DNA of 64,000 nt from Marsupella aquatica (Eukaryota; Marchantiophyta): NCBI GenBank assembly GCA_973895155.1, contig OZ316893.1, positions 4,526,001 to 4,590,000 of the forward strand. The letters are read 5' to 3'. Under the pieces are notes generated by a model that was not told the DNA's origin, did not search any database, and was given only the letters and a program-made list of their open reading frames with translations. Shown here one piece after another: positions 60,201 through 64,000 of this stretch (its first letter is position 1; every line of letters starts with the position of its first letter). The position numbers were made by a program, and so were the translations under genes.

Positions 60201-61230
60201 GGAAATACCGCACTACCTTCCTTGCCTGTAATGAATTCCCCACTCTCTTCATCTTGGGCTGCTGACACACTGAACAGTTTTCTAACTTGGCATTCTCACC
60301 CCTAAAGAGCATACAACCTTTCTCACAGACAGGGATTCTCTCATAATCCAAGCCAAGCTTTCTCAATAGCTGCTTTGCAGCATATAAGTTCTTGGGCAGA
60401 TTATGCTCTGTAGGCATACCATGCTCCCCCATCAAAGACAACAATGCATTCACTCCTTTGTTTGAGAATCCATGGCCATGACAGATGTTCAGCAGAAGCA
60501 ACATGAATGACACAACATCTATTTTGCTGCCTGGGAACAAAGGTTGCATTGCTGCATCTAAAGATAACTGTGCAGGATCAGTCTCCACAGGAGTTTTGGA
60601 GGTTTCAAGGGGGTTTACAGGATGGGCACCTCCTTCACTCTCATCATCCCCAAGTACAAAATCCAAGTCAAAACGGTCCTGATCATCTAGCTCATGCTCA
60701 GGGGATTCTTCACTGGTTCTCAGCAACGTTTCTTCCAGTAGAGCCCTGATATGTTCTTCGACATCTATAGTTGGATGTTCTTGAACATCCACAGTTGGAT
60801 ACTCTGGAACATCCACAGTTGGATACTCTGGAACATCTACAAATAAATGTTCTTCAACATCTACAGTTGGCTGTTGTGCACAGGTTGCCTGCTGAAGGTT
60901 TGCTACCCTCAATGCCTCAGGGCCATGTTGTGACATGTAGTCAGCACCCCACTCTTCATCAGAAGAGTCCTGTCCCTCTCCCACCCACACTCGACATGCA
61001 GGGTACCGACCATGTTTAATAAGGTGCAGTCTAGCAGTATTCCGATTAGTCCTATAATTCCCTTTGCAGTTCACACAAGGGCAGTACATCTTATGGTCCC
61101 CACTCTTGTGGCAGGCCTTCTGTTCTCGAACCCACAAAGCATCATCACGATGTTGTACTCTAGCTGGATGGAAGAGCGGCAACTTTGGAGTTCTACCCAC
61201 ACCTAACGTATTCTGTGGCAATTGTGCCAT
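57237..61230 (-). CDS. TnpD-type CACTA transposase, second copy
   Basis: The exons are 61230-59347, 59136-58226 and 58101-57237. It is identical to the copy at 37325-41318 apart from one substitution, T at 38423 versus C at 58335, which changes Ser to Gly in the second exon (DAGVAS versus DAGVAG). It appears intact and should be equally functional. Confidence 0.9.
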
Positions 61231-61827
61231 GCTAGCTTGATTGAAATTGTATTCAAACTATGATTTTCAAACTGAATCAGAGTGACATGCATACAAAATT
61301 GGGCCTACCGTCACAGTTGTACAACCGATGCCAACCACAGTCCAATTGCTCAAACCCACAGAGCCCAGTTTCTCAAATCCACTGTAGTAGGGCACCTTCT
61401 CCTTGCATACAAATAGAGCATCACATACAGTGTCATCAGAATGATACTATGAACGTAAATCTCTGTGCCTTCATCATTTCCAGTATTTGTTTGCCTATTA
61501 GGAATGTGAGCAGACAGGTCTGGAATAAGTAACGTTTGTGACACCAGTGACAAATTTACAAGTGAAGTTTAGACATCAATATGGAGGAAAGTCACACTCA
61601 AAGTACATGCTTGAAAATCAGAATCCTACCCTGGAAAAGATAATAAAGTTGATTTCTCAAAATTAATTGCCTCAATCCGCAATGCACTGTCGTAGAGTGT
61701 GTATACATGAGGAGTTCATCAAACTGCATATAAATAGTCCACATGTTTTAGCACTCTGAAAATTGTTTAAGTCCACGTGAAACCATCAAAAAGCTCTATC
61801 TCAAGTTTGTGTTCGATCCAGCCTCAA

Positions 61828-62487
61828 TCAAATCCAAGATATGTGGCTCCTAGCAGGAGTGCCTAGTGTAGGGTCAATGTCATGGTCAGGACAGTAAAAC
61901 ATCCCCTTCTTGGGCTGCCCATGCGCTGAGTGATCCCAAATTGTTCGATCATGGGCAAATCCCCTCTGCTGGATAAACAGCAGGCAGTCTTTGTGCCATG
62001 CCTTAGGACACCTCATGCACTGAACCAAAAAGCCATTAGCCCCATCATTGGGCCCCTGTCCACAAGTAAGACAAATATGGAGTCCACATGATGCTGTGCC
62101 AGGAACCAAACACTGCCGACAGTAAAACCGGGCACAGAGAGAGTCTGGACATTTTCTTACCTCTTCACCAATTTTTCCAGACACATGGCACTTAAAGCAA
62201 GAATGTTCCTCATTCTTGCAATCAACACAAAGCCATTCTCCAACATGGCCATCAGCGAGGGATATAGTTGGGCATAGCCATTGCTGACCCAAAGGACAGG
62301 AAACATTCTTATGGAAATGTCGGTGGCAAGGCCCATCACAAACAATGAGATCCCCTCCCTCATCACAAATCGCACATACATGTGGACTATTCTGGTTAAT
62401 CTCAATGTCTGAATATAAGGACAATTGAGGTGCTTGAGAGGATTCACCTCTGCAACGATTCATGGCCTTCTGCTTATTGCGAGCCAT
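61828..62487 (-). CDS. EDM2-like PHD-finger protein, second copy
   Basis: The protein is the same as that at 41916-42575, again ~600 bp upstream of TnpD. Its presence in both copies shows it travels as part of the element and was not a chance neighbour. Confidence 0.7.
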   Translation of the reverse strand: MARNKQKAMNRCRGESSQAPQLSLYSDIEINQNSPHVCAICDEGGDLIVCDGPCHRHFHKNVSCPLGQQWLCPTISLADGHVGEWLCVDCKNEEHSCFKCHVSGKIGEEVRKCPDSLCARFYCRQCLVPGTASCGLHICLTCGQGPNDGANGFLVQCMRCPKAWHKDCLLFIQQRGFAHDRTIWDHSAHGQPKKGMFYCPDHDIDPTLGTPARSHISWI

Positions 62488-64000
62488 GGTCCTGCACACT
62501 CAGACCCTACATCAGATTGTGAAACAAGAAGGAATAACAGGGTGCAGTATGACACAAAAGAATGAGGGTGCAGCATAAAATATGACATGTAACCACAAGG
62601 GTGCAACATAAACCAATGCTTTATAGATGGCAAAGCATTTAGGACTGAGCAGCGCAAATAACCTTGGCCTAGATGATTGGAAGCAATCACAAATATTGCA
62701 ACCTGTATGCCTTTGCTTGCTGTACAGCAGTGCTCACTCACCCTGCCTTTTTAAAATCTGTAAGGGCAACACAGAAAAAATAGCAATTGAGTTTCAGCAA
62801 AGCATTCATTTGGCTCTCAAGTTTTAAAATGGACAGAGCAAACACAACAATGTGCACAACAAAGCACAGAGAGCAACAAAACTCCAGCAAACTGGGACTC
62901 AGGCAAGAGATACGAATTTTAGCAGCGAAATCAAATCAAGATTCGGACCTGTGAGTTCAACATGCAGTGCTCACTCACCCTGCCCTTTTTTAAATCTGTA
63001 AAAATCAAGTTTTATTGTGTGCCTTCTACATCTTAAGCTGCTGCACACATCTGTTACAGAACCATAAGTTGCTTTACTCTCAACAAGCTGCTGGTCCACC
63101 CACTTTTTCAAAAGCTGCACCGTACTCTATCTTCGTGCACAAATGACTATACCGGGCTGCTGTCAGAGACCCTTACGAAGGATTTAAAATTGACCAAGCT
63201 GATTTTAGTTTAGTTTTGTCCAGTTTGCAGACCAAAGGAAATCATGTGGCTGTATTCATGGAGTTGTATTCATTGCTGTGTATGGATGTTGTGTGAACAT
63301 CAGACAGTTAGCTGTAAATTACCATAGTTGAAGAGCAAGGCTTGTACAAAAGCCACTAAGGAATTCTCTGAGGTGGCACAGCAGTTGGCAAACCACACAC
63401 GAAACTCTGAAACTTTTTGGCGACAAAATTCTACAGAGTCGCTGCTGGAATCAAGTGAGGATTCACCATACATGCTTGCACTTCTCTTCAGTAAAAAAAA
63501 GAGAAAAGAAAAGGGCTATGATACAGAGGGATGTCAAAAGAAGAGTAAGGAAACCAATTCATTGAGGAACATAGACAGACTAAGGAAAACATCATACAAT
63601 GGAAAACTAAGGACTACATTGTAATAATAAGAGATCAAGCTCACCTTGCACCACAAACATTGTCAGACGACAACAAGACAACAAACTGAATTGAACATAG
63701 CAGACAAATCCAACAAGTAGCAATCAGAAATCAACAGCAGACAGACAAAGGACAACTTGGTCAGAACTCGGGCACTTGATTCAGTTGTGGTAAATAGCTG
63801 TTCAGGTTCTGGACAAGCAAGAGCAATACGTGAGCAGACTCCAGAAAAATCATCTCTTGAGATTGAGGAGAAAGGCATTTCCCAGCCAGCTTACTTATGT
63901 CTTGAAAAATGTATCGGACATCGTGGACGCTGGGCCTCAGCTGCTGGCCGCAAGGGAAGATTTTGCCAAAACAAACAATAAAGCTCGAAGATAGTTAAAT
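62488..64000. other. Upstream region of the second CACTA copy
   Basis: Same as 42576-44088. No gene is recognised. The window ends before the GC-rich tandem repeats. Confidence 0.5.

Larger units (their letters stand above)
52977..64000 (-). mobile_element. Second, almost identical copy of the 19-kb CACTA (incomplete)
   Basis: It corresponds to 33065-44088 with a constant offset of 19912 and no net indel. All encoded proteins are the same except one residue of TnpD. Its first ~89 bases would fall in the gap, and its array and right end lie beyond the window. It may be a recent duplicate, a second haplotype or an assembly duplication. Confidence 0.85.

Overview
The window looks like repeat-packed nuclear DNA of a land plant with a large genome. 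The evidence is intron-bearing En/Spm (CACTA) transposase genes with plant-type domains, a plant-type L1 LINE (DUF4283-like plus CCHC ORF1, zf-RVT tail), MITEs and a Copia-like LTR fragment. No conserved single-copy host gene is present that would fix the species. Almost everything here is transposable element or decayed gene.

Layout. (1) 1-2766, minus strand: a decayed multi-exon gene with a ParB-like segment and a 90-bp palindromic tandem array in a non-coding part. (2) 2866-32464: a ~575-bp-unit satellite-like array, split open by a three-level transposon nest. The outermost insertion is a DNA transposon (3193-28955, 8-bp target duplication AATGGACC, TIR CTCGGGGGGGTCACT) with a broken P-superfamily-like transposase. 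Inside it is an L1 LINE (7579-28632, 14-bp target duplication). Inside LINE ORF2 is a 12-kb non-autonomous CACTA element (13823-25819, 3-bp target duplication TGG). Two short MITEs of the outer transposon family sit in the array to the right. (3) 32465-32975: start of a Copia-like LTR, cut by the next element. (4) 32976-51996: a 19-kb CACTA element that appears complete. It carries a TnpA-like gene, a three-exon TnpD transposase and a PHD-finger gene resembling the EDM2 silencing regulator, all on the minus strand, followed by GC-rich upstream DNA and a ~4.8-kb tandem array. (5) 51997-52876: small symmetric exons of a Gly/Trp/Gln-rich protein. (6) A 100-N gap. (7) 52977-64000: a copy of 33065-44088 with constant offset 19912 and one base difference noticed.

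Functionally, the TnpD and TnpA products would together mobilise the CACTA family. Their likely targets are the terminal CACTAG repeats and the AATGAC-rich subterminal blocks, which the 12-kb deletion derivative also keeps. The PHD gene travelling with them is the most interesting cargo, because its closest recognisable relatives act in plant transposon silencing. The two flanks of the 19-kb element do not match (Copia LTR with GTG on the left, gene intron with ATA on the right). Together with the copy after the gap, this means assembly or recombination artefacts must be considered for 32.9-64 kb.
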